Shown: one piece after another, positions 52,301 to 61,980 of the stretch
Numbering within the stretch: the first letter of the stretch is position 1
Layout of the letters: the number at the start of each line of letters is the position of its first letter
Assembly (NCBI RefSeq): GCF_041468085.1
Contig: NZ_CP121017.1
Location: forward strand, 2,731,676-2,795,675
DNA: 64,000 bases
Reading direction: 5' to 3'
Source of the DNA: Tistrella mobilis
Lineage (GTDB): Bacteria; Pseudomonadota; Alphaproteobacteria; Tistrellales; Tistrellaceae
The notes under the pieces: generated by a model
What the model was told of the DNA's origin: nothing
Database searches by the model: none
The model's input: only the letters and a program-made list of their open reading frames with translations
Position numbers and translations under genes: made by a program

Positions 52301-53179
52301 ATGAACAGCGGCCGTCCCGATACCAGTCTCTGGGGCCCCGGCAAGGCCATGTTCGATGATGTGTACAACCTCTCGGATCCGGCAGCGTACTGGCAGCGCC
52401 TGGCACCTCTCGATTACCAGACCCCCGAGATCGCCGCAGGCTTCTACCGCTCGCTGCTCGGCAGCCTGGCGGTGGCACGTGGCCGCGGGTCGCTGAAGCT
52501 GATCGATCTGTGCAGCGGCTACGGCGCGCTGCCGATGATGTTGAACCACGACCTGCAGCCTGGCACGCTGCACCGGCTCTATACCGATCCCAAGCGCGCA
52601 GCCCAGCCTGATGATGCCGGCCGGATCGCCTATGACCGCAACATGCTCCAGCGCCGCAAGGCGGCGGCCCAGCACCGCATCGCCGGTGTCGACGTGGCCG
52701 AAAATGCGCTGCGCTATTCCCGCACCGTCGGCCTGATCGAACGGGCCTTCGTCGAGGATCTGGAGGCGGCGGCGCCGAGCGACGAGCTGGCCCGCTGGGC
52801 GGCCGATACCGACGTGATCGTCGAGGCCGGCGGCATGGGCTATGTCGGCGAGGCGACCATCGCCAGGCTGATTTCGGCGGCCGAAGACGGCCGCAAGCCC
52901 TGGGTGCTGTCGATGCCGGTGCGCACGGTCGACACACGCGACCTGGAAGAAATGCTGGCCGATCACGGCTATGCGGTGGAACACAGCTCCAAGACGTTCC
53001 GCCACCGCCGCTTCCACGATCAGAGCGAGCAGACCGCCGCGCTCGACCGCCTGGCCGATTTCGGCATCGACACCGGCGGCGCCGAAATCGACGGCTTCTA
53101 CCGCGCCCGCCTGCTGGTCGCCCGCCCGACGGCGGAAGCCGCAGCCTGGCCCATCCAGGCCCTGCTGCCGGCCGCGTGA
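52301..53179 (+). CDS. SAM-dependent methyltransferase-like protein
   Basis: 292 residues. AAGGAGGAT stands 6 bases before the ATG, one of the best ribosome sites here. KLIDLCSGYGALPMML (about 67-82) is a class I SAM-binding motif I; the acidic DVIVEAGGMGYVGE segment (about 169) may be motif post-III. No specific family recognised; the N-terminal MFDDVYNLSDPAAYWQRLAPLDYQ block recurs in uncharacterised proteins as far as I recall. The preceding palindrome and following strong terminator make it a self-contained, regulated unit. Confidence 0.75.
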   Translation: MNSGRPDTSLWGPGKAMFDDVYNLSDPAAYWQRLAPLDYQTPEIAAGFYRSLLGSLAVARGRGSLKLIDLCSGYGALPMMLNHDLQPGTLHRLYTDPKRAAQPDDAGRIAYDRNMLQRRKAAAQHRIAGVDVAENALRYSRTVGLIERAFVEDLEAAAPSDELARWAADTDVIVEAGGMGYVGEATIARLISAAEDGRKPWVLSMPVRTVDTRDLEEMLADHGYAVEHSSKTFRHRRFHDQSEQTAALDRLADFGIDTGGAEIDGFYRARLLVARPTAEAAAWPIQALLPAA

Positions 53180-53220
53180 CCTGCAGGATACGGCCCGGCT
53201 TTCAGCCGGCCAGAACGACG

Positions 53221-53254
53221 ACGGGTGATCGCCACAGGCGGTCACCCGTTTTTT
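53221..53254 (+). terminator. Intrinsic terminator after methyltransferase-like gene
   Basis: ACGGGTGATCGCC (53221-53233) pairs with GGCGGTCACCCGT (53237-53249) apart from one mismatch, loop of three bases, followed by TTTTTT. Confidence 0.88.
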
Positions 53255-53587
53255 GTGGGGTGCGCCCCGCTACCAGGCCGGCACGTGGATGCCTTCAAGA
53301 GCTGATCGTCTGAATGGCGGTCAATCTCACTGATCTCGCCCTGCGGGGTCGGAGAACAGTGGCTTCTATATCCGGACCTTTCGGCGCATTCCGCCGCCCA
53401 TGCCCGCGATGGCACACCTCACCGCCGCCGCCTTTTTCACCCCCCCGGCTTTTTCGCTCGCATCGACGGATGATCGGGCTAGGATGGGGCGCGTCAGCGG
53501 TGAACCCGGTTGCGGGTGGTGCCGTGTGGCTTTTTGACGATCCTGCATCCACATCCTTCCGACCACCCGTTACGGAGCCCTCCGCTC
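53255..53587. other. Intergenic region before the second cyclophilin gene
   Basis: 333 bases, mixed composition with C- and T-rich stretches (CCCCCCCGGCTTTTTCGC around 53442). I see no gene with a start, ribosome site and normal codon use. It presumably contains the ppiB promoter; no clear -35/-10 pair was found. Confidence 0.5.
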
Positions 53588-54067
53588 ATGACCGACACCG
53601 CGCTCGACCCCGAGAACACGCTGGTGATGACCCTGGACCACGGGACGGTGGTGATCCGCCTGCGTCCCGACCTCGCGCCCGGCCACGTCGCCCGCATGAA
53701 GGAACTTGCGCGCGAAGGCTTCTATGACGGCATCGTCTTCCATCGCGTGATCGAGGGCTTCATGGCCCAGACCGGCGACCCCACCGGCACCGGCCGGGGC
53801 GGTTCGGGCAAGAAGCTCAAGGCCGAGTTCACCAAGACCGCTTTCGAGCGCGGCGTGATCGGTGCGGCCCGCACCCCCGATCCGGACAGCGCCGACAGCC
53901 AGTTCTTCATCTGCTTCGCCCCGGCCCGCTTCCTCGACGGCCAGTACACCGTCTGGGGTGAGGTGGTCGAGGGCATGGAGGCGGTCGACAAGATCGCCCG
54001 CGGCGAGCCGCCGCGGAAGCCCGATGCGATCAAGAGCCTGAAGGTGCAGGCCGACATCCAGGGCTGA
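53588..54067 (+). CDS. ppiB: Cytosolic peptidyl-prolyl cis-trans isomerase (cyclophilin)
   Basis: 159 residues, no signal peptide. The same core as the exported paralogue (FYDGIVFHRVIEGFMAQTGDPTGTGRGG, FFICFAPARFLDG, YTVWGEVVEGMEAVD); the two share most residues from VMTL to VVEGM, so they arose by duplication. Typical PpiB role: catalysing proline isomerisation in cytosolic protein folding. It ends 9 bases before the recQ start and may be co-transcribed with it. Confidence 0.9.
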   Translation: MTDTALDPENTLVMTLDHGTVVIRLRPDLAPGHVARMKELAREGFYDGIVFHRVIEGFMAQTGDPTGTGRGGSGKKLKAEFTKTAFERGVIGAARTPDPDSADSQFFICFAPARFLDGQYTVWGEVVEGMEAVDKIARGEPPRKPDAIKSLKVQADIQG

Positions 54068-54076
54068 CGCGCAACC

Positions 54077-55984
54077 TTGGATACGCCAGACACCACGTCC
54101 CGGGGCGGCGACGCCCCGGACATCACGACCGCTTCGAAGGCCGCGACGCGCGACCCGGCCGAAGTCCTGCACGAGGTCTTCGGCTACAAAGCGTTCCGCG
54201 GCCTTCAGGCCGAGATCGTGGACCATGTCACCCGGGGCGGCGACGCCCTGGTGCTGATGCCCACCGGCGGCGGCAAGTCGCTCTGCTACCAGATCCCCGC
54301 CCTCTGCCGACCGGGGGTCGGTATCGTGGTCTCGCCGCTGATCGCGCTGATGCAGGATCAGGTGGAAGCGCTGCGCCAGCTGGGCGTGCGGGCTGCGGCG
54401 CTCAACTCCACCATCACCTTCCGCGAGGCGATGGCGATCGAACAGGCGATGCGCCGCGGCGAAATCGACCTGGTCTATGTCGCCCCCGAACGCCTGCTGA
54501 CCGAACCCTTCCTGCGCCTGCTCGACGAGATCGAGATCGCGCTGTTCGCGATCGACGAGGCGCATTGCGTTTCGCAATGGGGCCACGACTTCCGGCCGGA
54601 ATACCGCCGGCTGACGGTGCTGCACGAACAGTGGCGCCATGTCCCCCGGGTGGCGCTGACCGCCACCGCCGACGCCCCCACCCGCACCGATATCCAGACC
54701 CATCTGGACCTTGGCCAGGGCCGGGTGTTCCTGTCGAGCTTCGACCGCCCCAACATCCGCTACCGCGTGGCGCCCAAAGAGACCCCGCGCCAGCAGATCA
54801 AGGATTTCCTGGACCGCCACCAGGGCGAGGCCGGCATCATCTACTGCATGTCACGGGCCAAGGTGGAAGAGACCGCAACCTGGCTGACATCCGAGGGCAT
54901 CGACGCCCTGCCCTATCATGCCGGGCTCGACAAGGATGCCCGCGCCCGCAATCAGGACCGGTTCCTGAAAGAGGACGGGCTGGTGATGGTGGCGACCATC
55001 GCTTTCGGCATGGGCATCGACAAGCCGGATGTACGCTTCGTCATCCATCTCGACCTGCCGAAATCGCTGGAAGCCTATTACCAGGAAACCGGCCGCGCCG
55101 GCCGCGACGGCCTGGCATCCGAAGTGCTGATGCTTTATGGCACGCCCGACATCGCCCGGATCTATCAGCTGATCGAAGCGTCGGAAGCGGCCGACACCCA
55201 GAAACGGGTGGAACGGCGCAAGGTCGACGCGCTGGTCGGCTTCTGCGAAACCACCCGCTGCCGCCGCCAGGTGCTGCTGGACTATTTCGACGAGCACGGC
55301 ACGCAGCCTTGCGGCAATTGCGACACCTGCCTTGAACCCGCCCGCACCTTCGACGGCACCGTCATCGCCCAGAAGGCGCTGTCGGCGGTCTATCGCACCG
55401 GCCAGCTCTTCGGCGCCGCCCATGTCATCGACGTGCTGACCGGCACCGTCACCGACAAGGTCCGCCAGTTCGGCCACGACAAGCTCAGCGTCTTCGGCAT
55501 CGGCAGCGAGCTGGACAAGCGCGGCTGGAAGGCGGTCTTCCGCCAGCTGGTCGCCCATCGCCTGCTGGTGGTCGATACCGCCGGCCATGGCGGGCTCCGG
55601 TTGGGCGACAACGAGACCTGCCGGCCGCTGCTGCGCGGCGAAACCAGTCTGACACTGCGCGAAGATCCGGCGCCGCGCCGCCGCGGCCGGGGCCCCGCCC
55701 GCGACCGCAGCCGGCCCGAACGCCCGAGCCTGGCCGGCGAGGACGAGACCATGTTCCAGGCGCTGCGCCGCCTGCGCCTGGCGCTCGCCCGCGCCCAGGG
55801 CGTGCCGCCCTATGTGATCTTCCACGATGCGACCCTGGTCGAGATGGCCCGCAACCGGCCGCTGGACGAACGCGCACTCGCCGAGATCCCGGGCGTCGCC
55901 TCCACCAAACTCAGCCGCTATGGCGACGCCTTCCTGGCCGTGCTGCAGGGCGAGGATCCGGAGACGGTAGCAGACGGGTTCTGA
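54077..55984 (+). CDS. recQ: ATP-dependent DNA helicase RecQ
   Basis: 635 residues. Helicase motifs: MPTGGGKS (61-68), [15 protein letters not shown] (160 onward), TATADAPTR, motif [19 protein letters not shown] and [10 protein letters not shown]. Zinc ligands appear in CETTRCRRQ and CGNCDTC, followed by the RQC winged helix and a C-terminal HRDC domain (about 555-630). It unwinds recombination and replication intermediates. The start appears to be TTG at 54077; I found no in-frame ATG or GTG before the core. No strong ribosome site, so translation may depend on ppiB. Confidence 0.93.
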   Translation: MDTPDTTSRGGDAPDITTASKAATRDPAEVLHEVFGYKAFRGLQAEIVDHVTRGGDALVLMPTGGGKSLCYQIPALCRPGVGIVVSPLIALMQDQVEALRQLGVRAAALNSTITFREAMAIEQAMRRGEIDLVYVAPERLLTEPFLRLLDEIEIALFAIDEAHCVSQWGHDFRPEYRRLTVLHEQWRHVPRVALTATADAPTRTDIQTHLDLGQGRVFLSSFDRPNIRYRVAPKETPRQQIKDFLDRHQGEAGIIYCMSRAKVEETATWLTSEGIDALPYHAGLDKDARARNQDRFLKEDGLVMVATIAFGMGIDKPDVRFVIHLDLPKSLEAYYQETGRAGRDGLASEVLMLYGTPDIARIYQLIEASEAADTQKRVERRKVDALVGFCETTRCRRQVLLDYFDEHGTQPCGNCDTCLEPARTFDGTVIAQKALSAVYRTGQLFGAAHVIDVLTGTVTDKVRQFGHDKLSVFGIGSELDKRGWKAVFRQLVAHRLLVVDTAGHGGLRLGDNETCRPLLRGETSLTLREDPAPRRRGRGPARDRSRPERPSLAGEDETMFQALRRLRLALARAQGVPPYVIFHDATLVEMARNRPLDERALAEIPGVASTKLSRYGDAFLAVLQGEDPETVADGF

Positions 55985-55999
55985 CCCCGCCCGGCCGGC

Positions 56000-57592
56000 T
56001 CAGACGATGAAATCCTGTGCCGCCACCGGCCGGCCGAAGAACCAGCCCTGGCCCAGCGCATCCGGATGCTCAACGGCCAGATAACAGGCCTGAGCCTCGG
56101 TCTCGATACCCTCGACGATCACCTCGGCCCCCAGAAGCCGGGCGAGCGCAAAGATCTGCGGCACGATCGAGGCGCTGATCGCGCCGGTGCCGATCGCCCG
56201 GGTGAACAGCCGGTCGATCTTGATCGCATCCACCGGCAGTTCGCCCAGATGGGCCAGGCTGGAATAGCCGGTGCCGAAATCGTCGATATGGATGCGATAG
56301 CCCCGGCGACGATACCGGGCCACCGCCGGTGCCAGCTGCTGATATTCGGCCGTCGATCGCTCGGTGATCTCCAGCGCGATCCGCTCTGGCGCGATGCCGA
56401 GCCGGCGGGTTTCGGCTTCCAGGAGATCGAAGATGTCGGAATCGAGCAGATCCATGGTGGTGACGTTGAGCGCGAGGCGGAAATCGCCCGGCCCGGTCAG
56501 ATGCGGCGCCATTTCTTCCAGCGCACGGATCAGAACATAGCGGGCAAGCTCGCCGCTCAACCCGGTCCGTTCCGCGACCGGCACGAAGATGTCGGGCGGG
56601 ATCTCCCCGCCCTCGGGCCGGTCCCAGCGCACCAGCCCCTCGGCCCCCACCACAATGCCGTCCCGCACGCGCACGACCGGTTGATAGACCAGCCGCAGAC
56701 GGCCGGCAGCCAGCGCCCGGCGCAGGTCATGTTCGATCGACTGTTTCGGCCGCCGCCCCTGGGTTGCGGCCAGGGCCGATGCGGCCCCGGCCAACGCCCC
56801 CAGCAGGGCCACCCCGGCAAAGACCGGCCTCGGCTGGCCCAGTATGCCCCTGTCGCCGGGAGCCGCGGCAATGCAGACATCGAAGCGGCGGGAACAGGCG
56901 GATGCATAGAACTGATCATGCAGCATGACACCGCCCTCCACCGCCCTGACGCTTAACGGATCCGGGGGCGTCCCCTCGCTGGTGCGGAAAACGCGACCGG
57001 TGCTGCGCGCATAGCTCATCACCAGCCGGTCGGCGTTGCGCATGAAATCGTAGGCAGCGTCGGAGATGAACACGATCGTCCGGCCAAACGCGATCATGTC
57101 GGTGGTAAGGCGCCGGGCGCTCTGATCGCGCGACGCCGTCCAGACCCGCGCCCCGCTCGGTGACAGGTAATCGGGCGGGTCCAGCGGGCTCGACAGGTCC
57201 AGGCGCCCCCAGGCGGCGGTACAGAGGATGTGATCGCCGCTCAGACGGCCGACATCGCGGATCAGATGCGCGGCGAAAACCCGCTGCCGCAGCAGGGTGA
57301 GATCGAGTTCGGAACAGGTGGCAGCCATGTCCTGGTTGGCGGCCACCAGCATACGGGCGACTTCATCCGCAACCTCGTCCGACCGTGCCACCATCTCGGT
57401 CAGATGCGTCTCAAGCGCCGCATCGGACATACGCCGGGCAACGAGTTCTCCTCCGGCAAGCGCCAGTGCCGCCCCCGCCACGGCAGCCGCGAGCAGAAGT
57501 GATATCAGCCAGTTACGGCCAGGCCCTGCCCGATCGGTCCGTCCGTAAAGACCCCGCGACAGCATTGACAACTTATTAACCCTCGCCCCCAT
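56000..57592 (-). CDS. CSS-motif EAL domain c-di-GMP phosphodiesterase
   Basis: 530 residues from ATG 57592 (ATG 57565 is also possible). Membrane helix (about 26-49), periplasmic CSS-type sensor domain (about 50-240) with cysteines in ATCSELDL and ILCTAAWG plus CSRRFDVC, second helix (about 250-270), then an EAL domain. In the domain, EAL is EGL (EGLVRW), but the metal and catalytic residues appear kept: LNVT, EITER, DDFGTG, KID, EGIETEAQ. It should hydrolyse c-di-GMP in response to periplasmic redox state. An apparent frame extension further upstream overlaps the EamA gene and is not coding. Confidence 0.87.
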   Translation of the reverse strand: MGARVNKLSMLSRGLYGRTDRAGPGRNWLISLLLAAAVAGAALALAGGELVARRMSDAALETHLTEMVARSDEVADEVARMLVAANQDMAATCSELDLTLLRQRVFAAHLIRDVGRLSGDHILCTAAWGRLDLSSPLDPPDYLSPSGARVWTASRDQSARRLTTDMIAFGRTIVFISDAAYDFMRNADRLVMSYARSTGRVFRTSEGTPPDPLSVRAVEGGVMLHDQFYASACSRRFDVCIAAAPGDRGILGQPRPVFAGVALLGALAGAASALAATQGRRPKQSIEHDLRRALAAGRLRLVYQPVVRVRDGIVVGAEGLVRWDRPEGGEIPPDIFVPVAERTGLSGELARYVLIRALEEMAPHLTGPGDFRLALNVTTMDLLDSDIFDLLEAETRRLGIAPERIALEITERSTAEYQQLAPAVARYRRRGYRIHIDDFGTGYSSLAHLGELPVDAIKIDRLFTRAIGTGAISASIVPQIFALARLLGAEVIVEGIETEAQACYLAVEHPDALGQGWFFGRPVAAQDFIV

Positions 57593-57723
57593 ATCGAGCA
57601 CCGCTGCATCCTGCAACAGGGTGGCTCGCGACTGGGAGTGTATATGTATAAATGCCGAAACGTACAGAGGCAGGCTATGGAATTTATGGAGAATTTTCTT
57701 AAAAACTAATCCAAATCTCCTCG

Positions 57724-58656
57724 TTATCCACGCCTTGCAAGGCGAACACCTGTAATGACCACAACTGCCCCCAGAAGACGGGCCAGGGTGAGGTCTTCCC
57801 CCAGAAACAGAACAGCAACGGCCACGGCGATCACCGGGGTCAGATAGGTGAAGACCATGGCCCGGGCGACACCCAGCCGGGCGATACCTTCGTACCACCA
57901 GACGAAGGCAAGGGCAGAGGCGAAGACGACGCTGAATCCCCAGGCGGCCCAGTCGGCGGCCCCGAGCGCCGCCCAGGGCTGATCCGCCAGCCCCGGCAAG
58001 GCAAGCAGGCAGAGCGCCAGGGCGCCGAACAGCATGGTCCAGGCGGTCACCGCCAGGGCGCCCAGCCGCGCCAGCAGCTGGCGCGACAGCGCCGAATACA
58101 GCGCCCAGGCCGCGGCGGCACCCAGCATGACCAGATCGCCGGCCAGATCGCCGGTATCGAGATGAAGCCCGGTCAGGCTGTTGTTGACCACCAGCGCGAC
58201 ACCGGCAAAGGCGACCAGGATGCCCGCCCAGGCCCGCAGCCCCGCCTTCTGGCCGGTCAGATGGCCGAAGATCGCCCCGAAGATCGGCGCCGCCGACATG
58301 ACGATCGCCGCGCTCGACGCGCTGGTCATGTGCAGGCCGGCGGCCCAGAAGCCCTGAAAGGCGGTGATGCCCACCAGCCCCAGCCCGATCAGCGGCAGAA
58401 TGTCGCGCCGTTGCAAATGCAGACGCACGCCGCGCAACCGCAGCAGGATCAGCAGCAGCACTGCGCCAGTGATGTAACGCGTTGCCGAGAAGGCAAGCGG
58501 GGACATCTGATCCAGCACTGATTTCGCGATGGGAAAATTGACCCCCCAGATCGCCGCGACCGTCAGCACCTGCGGGACGCCGCTCTGGAACGGCCCGCGC
58601 CGGTCGCTGCCCGACGGGTCGGTGGCTTCTGCCCGCGTCGCTCCTTTGGCCTCCAT
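57724..58656 (-). CDS. EamA/DMT-family membrane exporter
   Basis: 310 residues, ten predicted membrane helices in two EamA repeats (first about 27-150; second about 165-305). Motifs WGVNFPIAK and AAIVMSAAPIFGAIFG are typical. Family members export amino acids or metabolites; the substrate is not readable. ATG 58656 follows GGGAGGATGGACC. It is 131 bases upstream of the EAL gene in the same direction; the gap is relatively A/T-rich and likely carries the EAL promoter. Confidence 0.88.
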   Translation of the reverse strand: MEAKGATRAEATDPSGSDRRGPFQSGVPQVLTVAAIWGVNFPIAKSVLDQMSPLAFSATRYITGAVLLLILLRLRGVRLHLQRRDILPLIGLGLVGITAFQGFWAAGLHMTSASSAAIVMSAAPIFGAIFGHLTGQKAGLRAWAGILVAFAGVALVVNNSLTGLHLDTGDLAGDLVMLGAAAAWALYSALSRQLLARLGALAVTAWTMLFGALALCLLALPGLADQPWAALGAADWAAWGFSVVFASALAFVWWYEGIARLGVARAMVFTYLTPVIAVAVAVLFLGEDLTLARLLGAVVVITGVRLARRG

Positions 58657-59209
58657 GGTCCATCCTCCCGATCCTGCCGGCCGCATGTTTGTTGGTCGCG
58701 CGCATGGCCATCCTCCACCGCGGCGACGGGTGATCCTGGGCCGCGCCCCACCGGAGCGTCAAGCAAACGTATGATCGGTGAATCGGGTCCTGATCCGGCC
58801 AACCGCTGGCAGATGTCCCTTCAAGGTCACAGCCGGAAGGGTTTTGACACGCCCAGGGCACGGATCGCCGGGGCAAGATCAATCCCGATGGTGAGCGGTC
58901 GATATGCCTCGCCCGGCAATCGACCCTGACCGCGACGCCGACCAGGCCGAGTGGACGCACGCTCTCCAGCAAGCCTCAACCCTGTCGCCTCTTGCGGCGG
59001 CCGCATCGCGCGGCCGCCGTTTTTTTTGCAAACGGGGGTGCGGCGATGGTTGCGGCACAGCCACAACCCGTGGCATTCCGGGCGCATGCCCACGAGCGGA
59101 CTTTGCAGGACGGCCCGTCTGCGCCTATATCGCTGGAGTCAGATTCGTGCCGCAATGCGGCACCCGGGTTCCGGCGGTTTCCGGGACGATGAGGGGCAGG
59201 AACGACCGC
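58657..59209. other. Divergent intergenic region, possible small RNA
   Basis: 553 bases between the leftward EamA exporter and the rightward patatin gene. Open frames here lack ribosome sites and codon bias. A TTGACA at 58844-58849 resembles a -35 box but I found no matching -10. A strong intrinsic terminator (58995-59027) reads rightward with no gene before it, so a small RNA of some 100-150 bases may be encoded. Confidence 0.5.
58995..59027 (+). terminator. Strong intrinsic terminator without an upstream gene
   Basis: 10-base perfect stem CGGCGGCCGC (58995-59004) with GCGGCCGCCG (59010-59019), loop ATCGC, followed by eight T. The minus-strand side has no T run, so the direction is rightward. 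Confidence 0.85.
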
Positions 59210-60349
59210 ATGACCGACCGCGCGCCCGACCGCCGGGTCAGGGACCATGTCGACGATCCGGTGGGTGACACCGCGCAGGTGACGGATGCCCGGCGCCGCC
59301 CGCAGACCCATGCCGAGCGCGAGGCGCGCTCTCCCGCCAGGACACGCCCCATCACCCTTGCCCTTCAGGGCGGCGGATCGCACGGCGCCTATACCTGGGG
59401 CGTGCTCGACCGGCTGCTGGAAGACGACCGCTTCGGCGTCGAAGCCGTCAGCGGCACCAGCGCCGGGGCGCTGAACGGGGCAGCCCTGGTCGCAGGATTC
59501 GAAACCGGCGGCCGCCAGGGTGCCCGCGACGCCCTGAACCGGCTGTGGGAGGCGGTGATGGAGGCCGGGCGCTACAGCCCCCTGCGGCGCACCCTGCTCG
59601 ACCGGCTGATGGGCGGCTGGAACATGGATATGAGCCCGGCCCGCATGCTGTTCGACCTGACCAGCCGGGTGCTGTCGCCCTATCAGCTGAACCCGCTCAA
59701 CATCAACCCGCTGCGCGATGTGGTCTCGGAAGCGATCGACCTCGACGCCGTGCGCAAATGCGGGGCGATGAAGCTGTTCGTCTCGGCGACCAATGTCCGC
59801 ACCGGCAAGATCAAGGTGTTCGAGAACGAGGGCATCACCGCCGAAGCCCTGCTCGCCTCCGCCTGCCTGCCCTATGTGTTCCAGGCGGTCGAAGTGGATG
59901 GCGATGCCTATTGGGATGGCGGCTATATGGGCAATCCGGCGATCTTTCCGCTGATCTATGGCGCCCGCAGTGCCGATGTGGTGATCGTTCAGGTGACACC
60001 GATCAACCGCGACGAAATCCCCAAGACCGCGACCGAGATCTGGGAACGGGTCAACGAGATCAGCTTCAATTCGTCGCTGATGCGCGAAATGCGCGCGATC
60101 GGCTTCGTCGCCCGGCTGCTCGACGAGAACCGCCTGGACCCGCAGCGCTACAAGCGCATGCGGGTCCACTGGATCGACGGCGAACAGGAGATGGTGCCGC
60201 TCGGCAGTTTCTCTAAAATGAATGCCGATCGCGATTTCATCCTGCATCTTCGCGACATCGGCCGCGCCTCTGCCGACACGTGGCTCACCGTCAATGCCGA
60301 TCTGGTCGGCAAGCGGTCGAGCATCGACCTTGTGGAGAAATTCCTGTGA
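59210..60349 (+). CDS. Patatin-like phospholipase
   Basis: 379 residues. Oxyanion-hole LQGGGSHGAYTWG (about 53-65), nucleophile motif GTSAG (about 84-88), and catalytic Asp in YWDGGYMGNP. The C-terminal block RDIGRASADTWL is common in alphaproteobacterial members. These are lipid acyl hydrolases; some act on membrane lipids or storage granules. The ATG at 59210 has AGGA 9 bases upstream; ATG 59189 is an alternative. The charged first 45 residues look disordered. Its stop overlaps the next gene start (GTGA), so it is co-expressed with the L,D-transpeptidase. Confidence 0.88.
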   Translation: MTDRAPDRRVRDHVDDPVGDTAQVTDARRRPQTHAEREARSPARTRPITLALQGGGSHGAYTWGVLDRLLEDDRFGVEAVSGTSAGALNGAALVAGFETGGRQGARDALNRLWEAVMEAGRYSPLRRTLLDRLMGGWNMDMSPARMLFDLTSRVLSPYQLNPLNINPLRDVVSEAIDLDAVRKCGAMKLFVSATNVRTGKIKVFENEGITAEALLASACLPYVFQAVEVDGDAYWDGGYMGNPAIFPLIYGARSADVVIVQVTPINRDEIPKTATEIWERVNEISFNSSLMREMRAIGFVARLLDENRLDPQRYKRMRVHWIDGEQEMVPLGSFSKMNADRDFILHLRDIGRASADTWLTVNADLVGKRSSIDLVEKFL

Positions 60350-61821
60350 CCACGGTCCCTGCCGCTCTCCGACATCTGACCGCCGCAGCCCTGATCTCCG
60401 TCGCGGTCGGCGTCGCCCTGCCTGCCCAGGCACAAGGCGTTGCCGCAGGCGCCACGGGGGCCGCCGCACAAAAGGCCGCCGCCGCCGCCAAACCGGTGCC
60501 CCAGGGGCCGCGCGGCATCATCGGCCGGATCGAGACGATGACCGCGAAGCATGAAGACACGCTGGTCGATCTGGCCCGGACGCTGAACGTCGGCTATGTC
60601 GAACTGCTGGCGGCCAATCCGGGTGTCGAGCCCTGGCTGCCGGGCGAGGGCACGAAGATCACGGTGCCCACCGCCCATCTGCTGCCCGACGTGCCGCGCG
60701 AAGGCATCGTGGTCAATATGGGCGACCTTCGGCTCTATTACTTCCCGAAGGGTGGCGGGGCGCCGCTCAGCTTCCCGATCGGCATCGGCCGCGAGGGCTT
60801 TGCCACGCCCTATGGCGTGACCCGCATCACCATGAAGCGCGATGGGCCGACCTGGACGCCGACGCCTTCGATGCGCGCCCGCAACCCCTCCCTTCCCGCC
60901 TTCGTTGGCCCCGGTCCGAACAACCCGCTCGGCACCCATGCGATGAATCTGGGCTGGCAGAACTATGTGATCCACGGCACCAACCGGCCCTATGGCGTGG
61001 GCCGCCGGGTCAGCCAGGGCTGCGTGCGGCTTTACCCCGAAGACATCATCAAGCTGTTCGGCATGACCGAAAGCGGCACCAAGGTGACAGTGATCGACCA
61101 GCCGGCCAAGGTGCAGGTGATCGACGGCCAGCTTTATCTTGAGGTCCACCCGACCCAGCTGCAGGTCGATCAGATCGAGGAAGTCGGCCGCTTCACCCCG
61201 GAAGCCATGCCCGAGGTGGAGCCCAAGGTCGCCGCTGCCGCAACCAGGGCCGGCATCAAGGTCGATTGGGAAGCCGTGACCCGCGCCGTCATCGAGCGCA
61301 CCGGTCTGCCGGTGAAGGTGAGCGTCGGCGGCGGCACGATCCCCGAACTGGCGGCACTGCCCGTCAATCCGGTGCGGACGCCGGTTGAAAAGACCCTGCC
61401 CGGCCAGCAGTCGGTGCCGGCGGAAGATGGCGGACCGGCACGGATGACGCCGGTCTCGGCCACCGCGGCCCCCCAGGCACCCGCGGGCAGCCTGCCCAAG
61501 CCGGCGGTCGATCCGCGGAAGGATCCGCTGACGGCCCATACCTTCCCGGCCGAGCTGAAGCCCGCACAGCCGATCGCCCGACCGGCAGAGCCTGCCAATG
61601 TGGTGACGCTGAGCGTCTCTCCCGCGGCACGCGCCGCAGCCGAAGCCCGGGCAGTGCAGCCGGTGGCGGCACCCACCACCGCCCCCCTTCCGGCGGCCGC
61701 CGCCATCCCGCCCGTCACCGCCAATGCCGCACCGATCACGCAGCCGGCACAGCCGGCGGCCATCGACACCCGCATCCCGCGCGGCGCGCCGGTGCAGCTG
61801 ATCCAGCCGGTCGCGGACTGA
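60346..61821 (+). CDS. L,D-transpeptidase with LysM-like domain
   Basis: 491 residues from GTG 60346, overlapping the patatin stop. Signal peptide (about 1-29), LysM-like peptidoglycan-binding part (about 57-110: IETMTAKHEDTLVDLARTLNVGYVELLAANPG), then the YkuD domain with His 210 (YVIHGTN) and Cys 226 (SQGCVRL). The C-terminal 140 residues are Pro/Ala-rich and probably disordered. These periplasmic enzymes form 3-3 cross-links or attach lipoproteins to peptidoglycan; a small alanine-rich lipoprotein encoded just beyond may be a partner. Confidence 0.9.
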   Translation: MTTVPAALRHLTAAALISVAVGVALPAQAQGVAAGATGAAAQKAAAAAKPVPQGPRGIIGRIETMTAKHEDTLVDLARTLNVGYVELLAANPGVEPWLPGEGTKITVPTAHLLPDVPREGIVVNMGDLRLYYFPKGGGAPLSFPIGIGREGFATPYGVTRITMKRDGPTWTPTPSMRARNPSLPAFVGPGPNNPLGTHAMNLGWQNYVIHGTNRPYGVGRRVSQGCVRLYPEDIIKLFGMTESGTKVTVIDQPAKVQVIDGQLYLEVHPTQLQVDQIEEVGRFTPEAMPEVEPKVAAAATRAGIKVDWEAVTRAVIERTGLPVKVSVGGGTIPELAALPVNPVRTPVEKTLPGQQSVPAEDGGPARMTPVSATAAPQAPAGSLPKPAVDPRKDPLTAHTFPAELKPAQPIARPAEPANVVTLSVSPAARAAAEARAVQPVAAPTTAPLPAAAAIPPVTANAAPITQPAQPAAIDTRIPRGAPVQLIQPVAD

Positions 61822-61878
61822 TCGGGGCTGCCCCGGTTGCAGCCTTGCGACACGGGGCAGATCAGCCTCTGGAAACAA

Positions 61879-61915
61879 GAAGGGCCGGCGGAACATGTCC
61901 GCCGGCCCTTCTTTT
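61879..61915 (+). terminator. Intrinsic terminator after the L,D-transpeptidase gene
   Basis: 14-base perfect stem GAAGGGCCGGCGGA (61879-61892) with TCCGCCGGCCCTTC (61898-61911), loop ACATG, then TTTT. Confidence 0.88.
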
Positions 61916-61980
61916 CGTCGACGTCCGGTGATACCCGGATCCGGTGGACGTCCTCCGCCGCAGCGGAAACCGGATCCAAG

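Noticed and set aside
57593-58972. Upstream continuation of the EAL gene frame (to 58972)
   Set aside because: It overlaps the EamA gene in another frame, has Arg/Gly/Ala-rich composition and no homology-like features.
58827-59093. 88-codon minus-strand frame between EamA and patatin genes
   Set aside because: It crosses the orphan terminator hairpin, has no ribosome site and no domain. The last 28 residues look protein-like, but this is not enough to call it.
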